DNA of 64,000 bases from Malaciobacter pacificus (GTDB lineage: Bacteria > Campylobacterota > Campylobacteria > Campylobacterales > Arcobacteraceae). This document shows, piece after piece, positions 54,578-63,400 of this stretch. Where the stretch lies: positions 1,116,001 through 1,180,000 of the forward strand of contig NZ_CP035928.1 of NCBI RefSeq assembly GCF_004214795.1. The letters are read 5' to 3'. Positions within the stretch are counted from its first letter, which is position 1. Each line of letters starts with the position of its first letter. The position numbers and the translations under genes are program-made. A model generated the notes under the pieces. That model saw only the letters and a program-made list of their open reading frames with translations. It had not been told where the DNA came from and searched no databases.

Positions 54578-55098
54578 AATAACTCTTTTTTTGTAAGTTT
54601 TAACTCTTTTTCATTTTCTAGTAAAGTTTTTTTATTTACATCCCAATATAAATTATTACCTAAATTTATAATATTGTGTTCTTTTACTTTTAAATAGTAG
54701 TTAAACTCTTTTTTTAAAACATTATCTATAACTTCTAATAAGTTATCTAAATCAATAGGTTTTAATATATAATTATCAATATCTAATTGTATTGCTTTTA
54801 GCATCTTATCAGGTTCACTTCGAGCTGTTACAAAGATAAATGGAATCGTATTGTTTTCACTTCTAATTCTCTCTAAAAACTCTATACCATCCATTTTAGG
54901 CATATTAATATCACTAATAATTAAACTAATTTTATCATGTATTGTATTCATTATTTCACATGCTTCTGTACCATTAGAAGCAGTGTATATCTTGTTAAAA
55001 AACTTACTTAATATTGACTGAAGTTTTTTTGAAGTTGATTGATCATCTTCTATATAAAGTATGTTTACATTTTTTTTATATTCATTTAAATTTTTCAT
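54578..55098 (-). pseudogene. 5' piece of a response regulator split by ISb (receiver intact)
   Basis: The receiver is complete: VNILYIEDDQSTSKKLQSIL, phospho-Asp in LIISDINMPKMDGIEFL, Thr in PFIFVTARSEPD, Lys in NYILKPIDLDN. The frame reads on to KLTKKELLL and then into ISb, adding about 10 foreign residues (EPLANSTIIN) and a stop at 54541. A 185-residue receiver-only protein could still be made and could act as a phosphate sink. Promoter module C lies immediately upstream; its TATAAT ends 6 bases before the ATG. Confidence 0.9.
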
Positions 55099-55104
55099 GT
55101 CTTT

Positions 55105-55141
55105 ATTATATTATTAAAAAGTATCATAAAAGTATCATTTT
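55105..55141 (-). promoter_or_regulatory. Regulated promoter module C (split regulator)
   Basis: On the minus strand: AAAATGATACTTTT, ATG, ATACTTT, TTAATAA, TATAAT. The boxes are 11 bp apart and the nearer begins 14 bp before the -10, the same geometry as modules A and B. TATAAT ends at 55105 and the ATG is at 55098, leaving 6 bases, so the transcript may be leaderless. Confidence 0.75.
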
Positions 55142-55155
55142 ATTGATTTTATTTA

Positions 55156-56064
55156 TTATAAATCCAAATTGCCAAGTAATTCAGAGCTTAAAAGTGCTGA
55201 TTCAAGATTATTATAGTTGAAATAATCACCACAAATACCTAGATTTTTATCTTCATTTAAATAATATGGAATATCAAGTGATGTTTTTGCAAAGGCAAAT
55301 TTCCATAAATGAGGAATTATAGTTAGTTTTTCTAACTCTTTTTTTATTTCTTCACTAAAACTATTTAAAAATCTATCACTGATTTCTTCCTTTGAGAATT
55401 GATTTAAACTATTTGCAAAATCTTTTGTAGAGTGAATCACATATGAGTTAAAATCTTTATAGAAATATTTTCTTGAATTATCAATAATATCTTCAACATT
55501 TTCATTTTCAAATATCTTTGAAATATTTTCAATTTTTTTATTATTTGAGTAAAGAATTAGTGTAAATACAGAATCATAACTTACAGTTTGTAGTTGAGAT
55601 TTAATACTATCTTCTAAAGTTATATCCATTTGAAGTATTTGAGTTGCTGGAATTGTTAGAAATAGTTTATCAAATCCTTCAAAACTATTTCCATTTTCAT
55701 CTTTTAAATTCCATTTGTTATCTACTAACTTTGCACTAGTTATTTTTGTATTTGTTTTTAAATCTTTATCATCTATTAAAAACTTGCATATTTTATTTAT
55801 TCCCTCTTTGGGAAAAAACTCATCATACCTAGCTCTTAAAACTGCATTTTTAGATAAATCTAGACAAAACTCTTTTAAATCTTCAGTTATAGGAAGAAGT
55901 CTTGAAGTACCGTGGTCTATAAACTTATCACCAATATACTTAGTACTCAATCGTCCTCCAACTCCCCTTGATTTTTCAAAAATAGTAATATCATCAAATC
56001 TTAATCTTAAATTATCATATAAGTTACATCCACTAAAACCTGCACCAATAATTGCTATTTTCAT
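55156..56064 (-). CDS. FAD-dependent amine-oxidase-like (renalase-type) oxidoreductase
   Basis: 302 residues. The N-terminal Rossmann fold has MKIAIIGAGFSGCNLYDNL (GxGxxG) and the flavoprotein motif IFEKSRGVGGRLSTKYIGDKFIDHGTSRLLP. The C-terminal end NLGICGDYFNYNNLESALLSSELLG is the FAD-binding tail. Length and the RGVGGR box fit the renalase/NAD(P)-binding oxidoreductase group. The substrate is unknown. It lies 8 bp downstream of the ABC1 kinase gene. Confidence 0.88.
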   Translation of the reverse strand: MKIAIIGAGFSGCNLYDNLRLRFDDITIFEKSRGVGGRLSTKYIGDKFIDHGTSRLLPITEDLKEFCLDLSKNAVLRARYDEFFPKEGINKICKFLIDDKDLKTNTKITSAKLVDNKWNLKDENGNSFEGFDKLFLTIPATQILQMDITLEDSIKSQLQTVSYDSVFTLILYSNNKKIENISKIFENENVEDIIDNSRKYFYKDFNSYVIHSTKDFANSLNQFSKEEISDRFLNSFSEEIKKELEKLTIIPHLWKFAFAKTSLDIPYYLNEDKNLGICGDYFNYNNLESALLSSELLGNLDL

Positions 56065-56072
56065 TTTATTCC

Positions 56073-57632
56073 TTATTTCCTATAAACTAATCTTATTATT
56101 GCTATTATGAAGATTCCTAATGAAATCTCTTTTAAATCTTTGTCATATAAAAGTGTAAATATTGATATAAAAATTAGTGCTAATGATAAAATAATAGGTC
56201 TGATAAAATCTTTAATCTCTTTTGCTATCCATTCTAATTGATTATTAGAAACTTCAATTTTAAGCTCACCTTTATTGGCTTGTTTTATAACTGATTTTAA
56301 ATCTTTTACAAAAAATGGAATATCTTTTATCTCATCTTTTATTGTTTCAATAATACTATCTTTTGCTCCAAGAGCTTTTGGAAGATTATCTTTTAAGATA
56401 GGTAAAATATCTTTTACACCATTGAAGTTTTCAATATATGTAGTTCCAAGACCTTCGATAATAGCACTAACTCTAAGTATATAAATTGCATCACTTGGAA
56501 GTTTAAATGGCATTTTTCGTGTACTTTCAAGTACTTCAAAAGCTAGTTGTTGCATTGATTCACTATTTAAATTATCATTTGAAAAAATCTCAAACATCTT
56601 TTCTGTAAACTCTGCAAGCTCACTAGTTGGAGCTTCATAGGCAATTGTTCCAAGTCTTTTTGAAGCACTAATATATAATTCATAATCTTTTTCATTTGCT
56701 GCTTTAATTAGTTCAATAATAGCTATTCTTATATCATTTGGTACACTTTTTACCATACCAAAATCCAAAAAAATTATCTCACCATTTTTTGAAATAAGTA
56801 TATTTCCTGGATGTGGATCAGCGTGAAAATAGCCTTTTATTAACATTTGAGTTGTATAAAAGTTTACAAGAGTTGAGATGATTTGTTTAAAATCAATTTT
56901 ATGTTTGAAAATATTTTCTTTATCATCAAACCTAAAACCTTCTTCAAAACTCATCACTATGGCATCATCACAACAAAGTTCAGGGTAGGGTATTGGAAAC
57001 TTGATTTTTTCATTTGCATAAACATAAGAGAACTTTTGTAAATTAACTAACTCTTGAGTTAAACTAACTTCTTGCATAATCATTACACTAAATTCACTAA
57101 TTACTGCTTCTATAGAGTTTTTTGTGTAGTGAGAAAATAAAGGTTTAAATAAAAAATTAAAAAAATTTATGATTTTAATATCAGCACTAACTTGGGATTT
57201 AATACCTTTTCTTCTTAGTTTAACTGCAACTTTAGTTCCATCATGTAAAAAAGCAATATGAACTTGACCAATTGAGGCACAAGCTATTGGATTTTCATGA
57301 AATATTTTGAATGTATTTTTATGAAATGCCTTATTAAATATTTCATTGAAATTTTTATCAGACATCTTTGGTAGCTGGTCATGTAATTGCCTTAACTCAT
57401 CTAAATACTCTTGCGAAAAGAAATCAGCTCTTGTGGCTAAAACTTGAGCAAGTTTTATAAATGAAGCTCCAAGATATGTAATAGTATCTTTTAAAGCTTT
57501 TGGTTTAAGTGGTTTTAATCCTAAAAAACTCTCTTTTCTTTTAATTACCAAATAGACTGTAAGTAAAAATAAAAAGACTTGATATACTCTTTTAGGAGAG
57601 TAGTAGGATAATTTTTTAAAAAAAGTATCTAT
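56073..57632 (-). CDS. ABC1/UbiB-type atypical kinase, possible ATA start
   Basis: At least 492 residues from TTG 57551. ABC1 motifs: YLGASFIKLAQVLATRADFFSQEYLDELRQLHDQLP (the KxGQ box reads KLAQ), ACASIGQVHIAFLHDGTKVAVKLRRKGI, YFHADPHPGNILISKNGEIIFLDFGMVK (catalytic Asp and DFG), and one or two C-terminal membrane helices. UbiB-type proteins support quinone synthesis or lipid metabolism. The frame is open above 57551 and encodes IDTFFKKLSYYSPKRVYQVFLFLLTVYL, a plausible genuine N-terminus with a membrane segment, but no ATG, GTG or TTG is available there. An ATA at 57632-57630, overlapping the upstream stop (ATAG) 7-8 bases after AGAGGA, is the best candidate start. The first about 27 residues are therefore uncertain. 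Confidence 0.82.
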   Translation of the reverse strand: MDTFFKKLSYYSPKRVYQVFLFLLTVYLVIKRKESFLGLKPLKPKALKDTITYLGASFIKLAQVLATRADFFSQEYLDELRQLHDQLPKMSDKNFNEIFNKAFHKNTFKIFHENPIACASIGQVHIAFLHDGTKVAVKLRRKGIKSQVSADIKIINFFNFLFKPLFSHYTKNSIEAVISEFSVMIMQEVSLTQELVNLQKFSYVYANEKIKFPIPYPELCCDDAIVMSFEEGFRFDDKENIFKHKIDFKQIISTLVNFYTTQMLIKGYFHADPHPGNILISKNGEIIFLDFGMVKSVPNDIRIAIIELIKAANEKDYELYISASKRLGTIAYEAPTSELAEFTEKMFEIFSNDNLNSESMQQLAFEVLESTRKMPFKLPSDAIYILRVSAIIEGLGTTYIENFNGVKDILPILKDNLPKALGAKDSIIETIKDEIKDIPFFVKDLKSVIKQANKGELKIEVSNNQLEWIAKEIKDFIRPIILSLALIFISIFTLLYDKDLKEISLGIFIIAIIRLVYRK

Positions 57633-57892
57633 TTTAAATCCTCTTTTAGTTTTTGTAAATCTTCTTTTGTAGCAACTCCAAGTTCATCTAAAATCTCTTT
57701 TATAGTAGTTTTAAGCTCTTCTTTAAATTTTTCATCACTCTGCTTTCCTTTTTGCTCAAGTGATTCTAAGAAACTTTTTACATCTTTTGTATCTAATTTT
57801 CCTTTTTCTTCTAGTTTTTTTAGTTCATCTTCAATTTTTTCTTTTAAAACTAATGCACCACCAAGTCCTGTAAATATAAGCTCTTTTAGCAT
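57629..57892 (-). CDS. Small coiled-coil protein, phasin-like
   Basis: 87 residues: KELIFTGLGGALVLKEKIEDELKKLEEKGKLDTKDVKSFLESLEQKGKQSDEKFKEELKTTIKEILDELGVATKEDLQKLKEDLK. A short hydrophobic start with a glycine turn is followed by amphipathic, highly charged helices, like the PhaF/PhaI-type phasin-related small proteins often found beside ABC1 kinases. Function is inferred only from this resemblance. Its stop overlaps the proposed kinase start by 2-4 bp. Confidence 0.8.
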   Translation of the reverse strand: MLKELIFTGLGGALVLKEKIEDELKKLEEKGKLDTKDVKSFLESLEQKGKQSDEKFKEELKTTIKEILDELGVATKEDLQKLKEDLK

Positions 57893-57967
57893 TTTTAGTC
57901 CTTTTTTTATTTATTTTATAATGATTAATGATATTTTGGTATGTTTAATTTGTAAGTTAGTTTTAAT

Positions 57968-59914
57968 TTAGAATGTATCTTTGTATTTTTCTCTAATATT
58001 TAAAAATTTATCTAAATTGGCAAAGAAAATATCTATTAATTGAGGATCAAAATGTTTTCCTTTTTCATTTTCTAAAAAAGTAAAAATATCTTTGTCTATC
58101 CAAGCTTTTTTATAACATCTATCACTTCCAAGAGCATCAAAAACATCACAAATAGCAGTAATTCTTCCATAAATACTAATTTCTTTTTTACTTAATCCAT
58201 ATGGATATCCACTACCATCCCATTTTTCATGATGCTCCTTTGCTATAATTGCAGCCATTTTTAATAAAGGTCTATCAGAACCTTTTAATAAATCATATCC
58301 TTTTATAGCGTGAGTTTTCATAAGTTCAAGTTCTGAATTATTAAGCTTTCCTGCTTTATGCAAAATAGAGTCTGGAATTGCCACTTTACCAATATCGTGC
58401 ATAGGACTTGCTTGTTTTAATAACTCACAATCCTCTTCTTTTAAGCCTACTAAATTAGCTAGTAAATAAGAGTACTCAGCAACTCTTTTTACATGATTTC
58501 CTGTTTCTTTACTTCTACTTTCTCCAATAGTTCCCATAGTAAAGATGATTTCTCTTTGAATATCTTCAATATCTTTATTTGCAGTTATATCTTTTCTAAC
58601 TGCACTATATCCTACATGTTTTCCTTTTGAATTAAAGTATGGCTCAAATTCAGCTTTAACCCAATAATACCCACCATCTTTTTTCTTATTTTTAACTTCA
58701 AGATTTACCTTTTCACCTTTTTTGAGTTTTTCCCAAAGATATCTAAAACTCTCTTTTGGCATATCAGGGTGTCTTATGATATTGTGATTTTTACCAATTA
58801 ACTCATGTTTTTTATAGCCACTAATTTTACAAAAAGCTTCACTTACATGAACTATTATTCCTTTTAAATCAGTTTTTGAAAAGATTACATTCTTGTCATA
58901 AATCTCCAAAAGTGAATTTAAATACTCTTTTTGTTTTCTAATTTTATGCGTTTTTATCTTGACTTTACTATTTAAATATTTCACATAGTTTCTATTGATT
59001 ATATATAAAGAAGTTAGAGTTATAATAATAATTAGTGTTATAATTGCAAAAAGAAAGTTTACTTCCATTTCACTTATTTTTGAAGTATCAATACTCTCTT
59101 TTTTTATAAAAAAGAAGAAATATCCCATATCCCCACCATGAAGATCTTTTATCTCATCTTTTACTACAAAATATTCATCAAATAAAAGGTAATCTTCTAT
59201 TTTTAAAAATTTATCTATTCCATAATTTTCTACTCTTTTCATAAGCTCTTTATTTGCATTTAAATTTGCAATATAATTTTTACCTATAAAAAGCTTTGTA
59301 AATGGTTCTATAAATCTATTTGTATACTCTTCATGTAATACAAATAAAGGTTCGATATTTTTATTTTTGAATTCTTGGGCAATAGAGTTGAATTTTGAAA
59401 TCATTTCAATCATTCCAATAAAATTTTTATTTTTATCATAAATTGGAAGCATTGTTTTGAAAGTCATATCAAATCTTCCAGTACTAATAGTTATCATTTC
59501 CCTTGGATTTTTTATCATATCAGCAATATCAAGTCTAGCAGCTGCTGCATTATCACCAATTTTATTGGTCCAACTTCTGTAAAAACTATAACCATTTTTA
59601 TCAATAATTTGAATCCATAAATTCTTATTATCACTAAAATGTTGAATATTTTTTAACTCTTCTTGGAAATTAATAAGATTTCTATCATTTTTTAAAAGAG
59701 CTTCTTTTACAGAATTATCTCTACTTATTAGGTATGTAATAGCTGAAGTATTACCTTTTTTCTTTGAAACTTCATCTGCAAATAACTTTTTAATTTCCTC
59801 TATTTTAGAGTTATAAATTTGAGTTTTTAAAGCTTTTTTCTCATTGTTGTAAAATAAAAATAATAAAAAAGTGATAACAAGTAGCAAAATAGATATTGAT
59901 ATTAGTCTTTTCAT
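57968..59914 (-). CDS. Membrane Cache-PAS-HD-GYP phosphodiesterase
   Basis: 648 residues. Two membrane helices (RLISISILLLVITFLLFLFY; INFLFAIITLIIIITLTSLYI region at about 285) enclose a Cache-like periplasmic domain. An Aer/CetB-type PAS follows (GIIVHVSEAFCKISGYKKHELIGKNHNIIRHPDMPKESFRYLWEKL), then an HD-GYP domain: KETGNHVKRVAEYS, MHDIGKVAIPDSIL, THAIKGYDLL, AKEHHEKWDGSGYPYGLSKKEISIYGRITAICDVFDAL. HD-GYP enzymes hydrolyse c-di-GMP, so this would oppose the cyclases elsewhere in the window. TATAAT lies 6 bases before the ATG with no ribosome site, so the message may be leaderless. Confidence 0.92.
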   Translation of the reverse strand: MKRLISISILLLVITFLLFLFYNNEKKALKTQIYNSKIEEIKKLFADEVSKKKGNTSAITYLISRDNSVKEALLKNDRNLINFQEELKNIQHFSDNKNLWIQIIDKNGYSFYRSWTNKIGDNAAAARLDIADMIKNPREMITISTGRFDMTFKTMLPIYDKNKNFIGMIEMISKFNSIAQEFKNKNIEPLFVLHEEYTNRFIEPFTKLFIGKNYIANLNANKELMKRVENYGIDKFLKIEDYLLFDEYFVVKDEIKDLHGGDMGYFFFFIKKESIDTSKISEMEVNFLFAIITLIIIITLTSLYIINRNYVKYLNSKVKIKTHKIRKQKEYLNSLLEIYDKNVIFSKTDLKGIIVHVSEAFCKISGYKKHELIGKNHNIIRHPDMPKESFRYLWEKLKKGEKVNLEVKNKKKDGGYYWVKAEFEPYFNSKGKHVGYSAVRKDITANKDIEDIQREIIFTMGTIGESRSKETGNHVKRVAEYSYLLANLVGLKEEDCELLKQASPMHDIGKVAIPDSILHKAGKLNNSELELMKTHAIKGYDLLKGSDRPLLKMAAIIAKEHHEKWDGSGYPYGLSKKEISIYGRITAICDVFDALGSDRCYKKAWIDKDIFTFLENEKGKHFDPQLIDIFFANLDKFLNIREKYKDTF

Positions 59915-59920
59915 TAGGCA

Positions 59921-59926
59921 ATTATA
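59921..59926 (-). promoter_or_regulatory. -10 element of a probable leaderless promoter
   Basis: On the minus strand GGCTATAAT is followed by 6 bases and the ATG of the HD-GYP gene, the same arrangement as at mutS2. The -10 is again inside a dyad (AGGC/GCCT, 59916-59930). An AAATGATACTTTTAATATAAT stretch about 30 bp upstream resembles one half of the promoter modules A-C but with different spacing. Confidence 0.55.
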
Positions 59927-59964
59927 GCCTAAGTTATTATTCTATTATATTAAAAGTATCATTT

Positions 59965-60246
59965 TTACCAAGGACCTTGGAATTTAATAACTTTATGTGT
60001 TACTTTACTTTTATGTTTCGTTTTTCGCCCTTGAACTCTTTTCCTCCATCTTTTAAAACCTTTTGGTGATATTAAACTTCTCATCTTTTTTTTCACCTGA
60101 TTCTCTGTTAATCCATAAAGCTCATAAATAGTATCAAAAGTTGTTCTATCTTGCCATGCCATTTCAATCAATCGATTTAAGTCATTTTCAGTATAGTTTT
60201 CATCTCTAATTTTATTTTTTTGTTTCTTTTCTTTTTTATAGTACAT
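59965..60246 (-). CDS. TIGR03643 (DUF2805) family protein
   Basis: About 93 residues. The family core is clear: LNRLIEMAWQDRTTFDTIYELYGLTENQVKKKMRSLISPKGFKRWRKRVQGRKTKH. It reads like a small helix-turn-helix protein with a basic tail; the function is not known. GGAG sits 5 bases before ATG 60246, so this start is preferred over one at 60273. Confidence 0.9.
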   Translation of the reverse strand: MYYKKEKKQKNKIRDENYTENDLNRLIEMAWQDRTTFDTIYELYGLTENQVKKKMRSLISPKGFKRWRKRVQGRKTKHKSKVTHKVIKFQGPW

Positions 60247-60403
60247 ATTTACTCCATGATAAATTAAAATCATATTTTAGATTTATATGAAGATTATTAA
60301 TAGGATAAAAATGTAAATTTATAAAATATTTTAATTTATTATTTTGTTGTAATTATAAATAAAAAATAGTATAATCAATATCTTAGAGAATAGGGAGAGC
60401 TGT

Positions 60404-63400
60404 TTGCTAAAATTAGTATTACTTTTAATTATTTTTTTCACAACTTTATTTGCTGATAACAAACTAACAAAGGTTAAGTTACAACTGCAATGGAAGTTTC
60501 AATATGAATTTGCAGGTTTTATAATGGCTAAAGAAAAAGGCTTTTATGAAGAACTTGGGATAGATGTAGATTTTATAGAGTTTGAGCCAGGAATGAACTT
60601 AGTAAAAGAGGTTATTGATGGAAACAAAGAGTTTGGAATATGGAACTCTTCAATAATTTCTGAATTTTTAAATGGACAAGATATTGTAATTCTAGCAAAC
60701 TACTTTAAGCGTTCACCTTTAGCACTTATCACAAGACCAGAAATAAAAATACCTTCTGACTTAATAGGTAAAACTATAATGGTACATGAGTATGATGCAA
60801 ATAGTGCTAATTATCAGCAAATGTTCAATATGTTTGATATAAAAAGAGAGAGTATTAATATCATAGATCCAGACTTCAAAAAAGTTGATTTTGATGGAAT
60901 TGATGCAATTTCAATATTTTTGACAAATGAAACATATAATTTTATTAAAAATTCTACTCCCTATAATATTTTAGACCCAAGTAATTATGGTGTTGAGTTT
61001 TCAGATATTAATCTTTTTACATCTGATGCATTTTCTAAACAAAATCCAAAATTGGTTAATGATTTCATAAAAGCATCTACAAGAGGTTGGAAGTATGCAA
61101 TTGATAATATAAATGAAACTGTAGATATTTTATATTCAAAATATAATAGTCAAAATAAAACAAAAGATGCACTTCTTTTTGAAGCCATTGAAAGTCAGAA
61201 GTTTATACTTTCAAAATATTATGAACTAGGAAAAGTTGAAGAAGATAAATTAAACAAAATGGCTAAACTATATATCGAACTTGGTTTAGCTGATAAACAA
61301 AGAAATATCTCATCAATGATTTATCCAAATAATATAAGTAATAGTTTATTAACAATAGAAGAATTAAAATTCATTAAAGATAATCCTGAAATAATTATAG
61401 GAAGCGATAATTCTTATGCTCCTTTAGATTTTTTATTAAATGGTGAGTCAACTGGATATAGTGTAGATTTAATTAAAATGATTTTAGAAGAGTATGGTTT
61501 TAAACTTAAATTTAAACCTTATGACAAATGGCATAATGCAGTCAATGATTTTTTAAAAAATGAAGTAAATATATTAACTTCAGTATTTCAATCCAATAAA
61601 TATGAAAAAAAAGCAAATACATCAATTCCATATCTAAGTGCACAAGATATTATATTAGTTAGAAAAGGTTATAATGAGATTACAAATGCATACGATTTAA
61701 GTGGAAAAACAATAGCTTTACCTAAGGATTATTCTTATTTAGATTTTTTAATTGAAAATGGAATTGAATTTAATCATTTAATAGTTGAAAATATGCAAGA
61801 GGCTGTAAATGCCGTTGCAAGTGGGAAAGCAGATGCAACTGTAGAATCAGATATAGTGATTGATTATATTATAGATAAAAATGGATATATAAATTTAAAA
61901 AAGATTTATACTATTTTTAATCCAAAAGTTGATAAATATCATAATTTTATATTTGTAGTAAATAAAGATAAACCAATTTTGAACTCTTTAATAAATAAGG
62001 GTATTAAAAATTTAAGTGTTTCAAAAAGAAGAGATTTAGCTTCTAAATGGCTTTATAATAATTTAAATGTTGTTGAAAAAATAAATTTATCTGAAACTGA
62101 AAAAGAGTTCATATCAAAAAAACCAGTTATAACAGTTAGTAATGAAATAGACTATCCACCTTTTGATTTTACTTTAGATAATCAAGCTGTTGGATATAGT
62201 ATTGATATGTTAAAACTTATTTCAAATAAAACAGGACTAGAGTTTGAATTTATAAATGGTTATAAATGGAATGAACTTCTTGAAATGTTTAAAGATAGAA
62301 AAATTGATATTTTACATACTCTTTCAAAAACAAGTGAACGTTCAAAATTAGGAATTTATTCTAAGCCTTATGTTTGGTTTAGAAGTAAGTTTATAACAAG
62401 AATTGATAACCCAGATATAAATGATATTGATGATTTAGAAAATAAAATTGTAGCTGTTGGAAAAAATTGGTCAATAGAAAAGTATTTGTATAAAAACCAT
62501 CCGAAAATAAAACTATTAGTTTTAGACTCTTTAGAATCAATTTTAAGTGCAGTATCAAATGGTGAGGCAGATGCTGCAATAATAGACGATTTAACTGCAA
62601 AATATAGTATAAAAAAGTATGGATATTATAATCTTAAAATCTCATCATGGTTTAGAAAATTTAATAATAATCAACCTTCATCTTATCATTTTTTAGTACA
62701 AGAAAATATGAGTGTATTAAGTGATATTTTAAATAAAGCAATTGAAAGTATAAGTGTAAAAGAGTTGAATGATTTAGAAAAAAAGTGGTTTGGAAATAGA
62801 CAAAGTGAATTAGATTTTCTATATTTAACTTCTGAAGAAAAAGAGTATTTAAATAATAAAAAAGTTATTAATATGTGTGTTGATCCAAATTGGATGCCTT
62901 TAGAATCAATTAATAATGGTAAACATCAAGGTATTGCAGCAGATATAATTAATTTAATAAAAGATAAAACAGGTTTAAATATTCAATTAAAACCAACTAA
63001 GAATTGGACTGAGAGTTTAATTAAGATTGAGCAAAGGGAATGTGATATTGTTTCTTTAATTATGAAAACAGAAAGTAGAAGTATATATTTAGATTTCACA
63101 AAACCTTACTTAAGATATCCTTTTGTAATTGCAACATTAAATAGTGAAATGTATATAGATAAAATTGATTCTATAATAGATAAAAAAATTGCATTAGTTA
63201 GAAATTATGCAATCTCAGATATTTTAAAAGTTAGATTCCCTAATAAAGAGTTTATAGAAGTTGAATCTATTCAAGAAGGTTTAGAGTTATTAAAAAAAGG
63301 TGAAGTTTATGCCTTTATTGATACCTTGGTATCTGTTGCATATAATATCCAGAAATATAACTATGTAGATATTAAGATTTCTGGAAAATCTGATTTAGTT

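Noticed and set aside
55715-56110. 131-residue plus-strand reading frame
   Set aside because: Antisense shadow of the FAD oxidoreductase gene, which has a clear family match.
59941-59962. Fourth promoter module before the HD-GYP gene
   Set aside because: It has one AAATGATACTTTT box followed by TATAAT, but lacks the second box and the 14-bp spacing, and a closer -10 explains the start better. Kept only as a weak resemblance.
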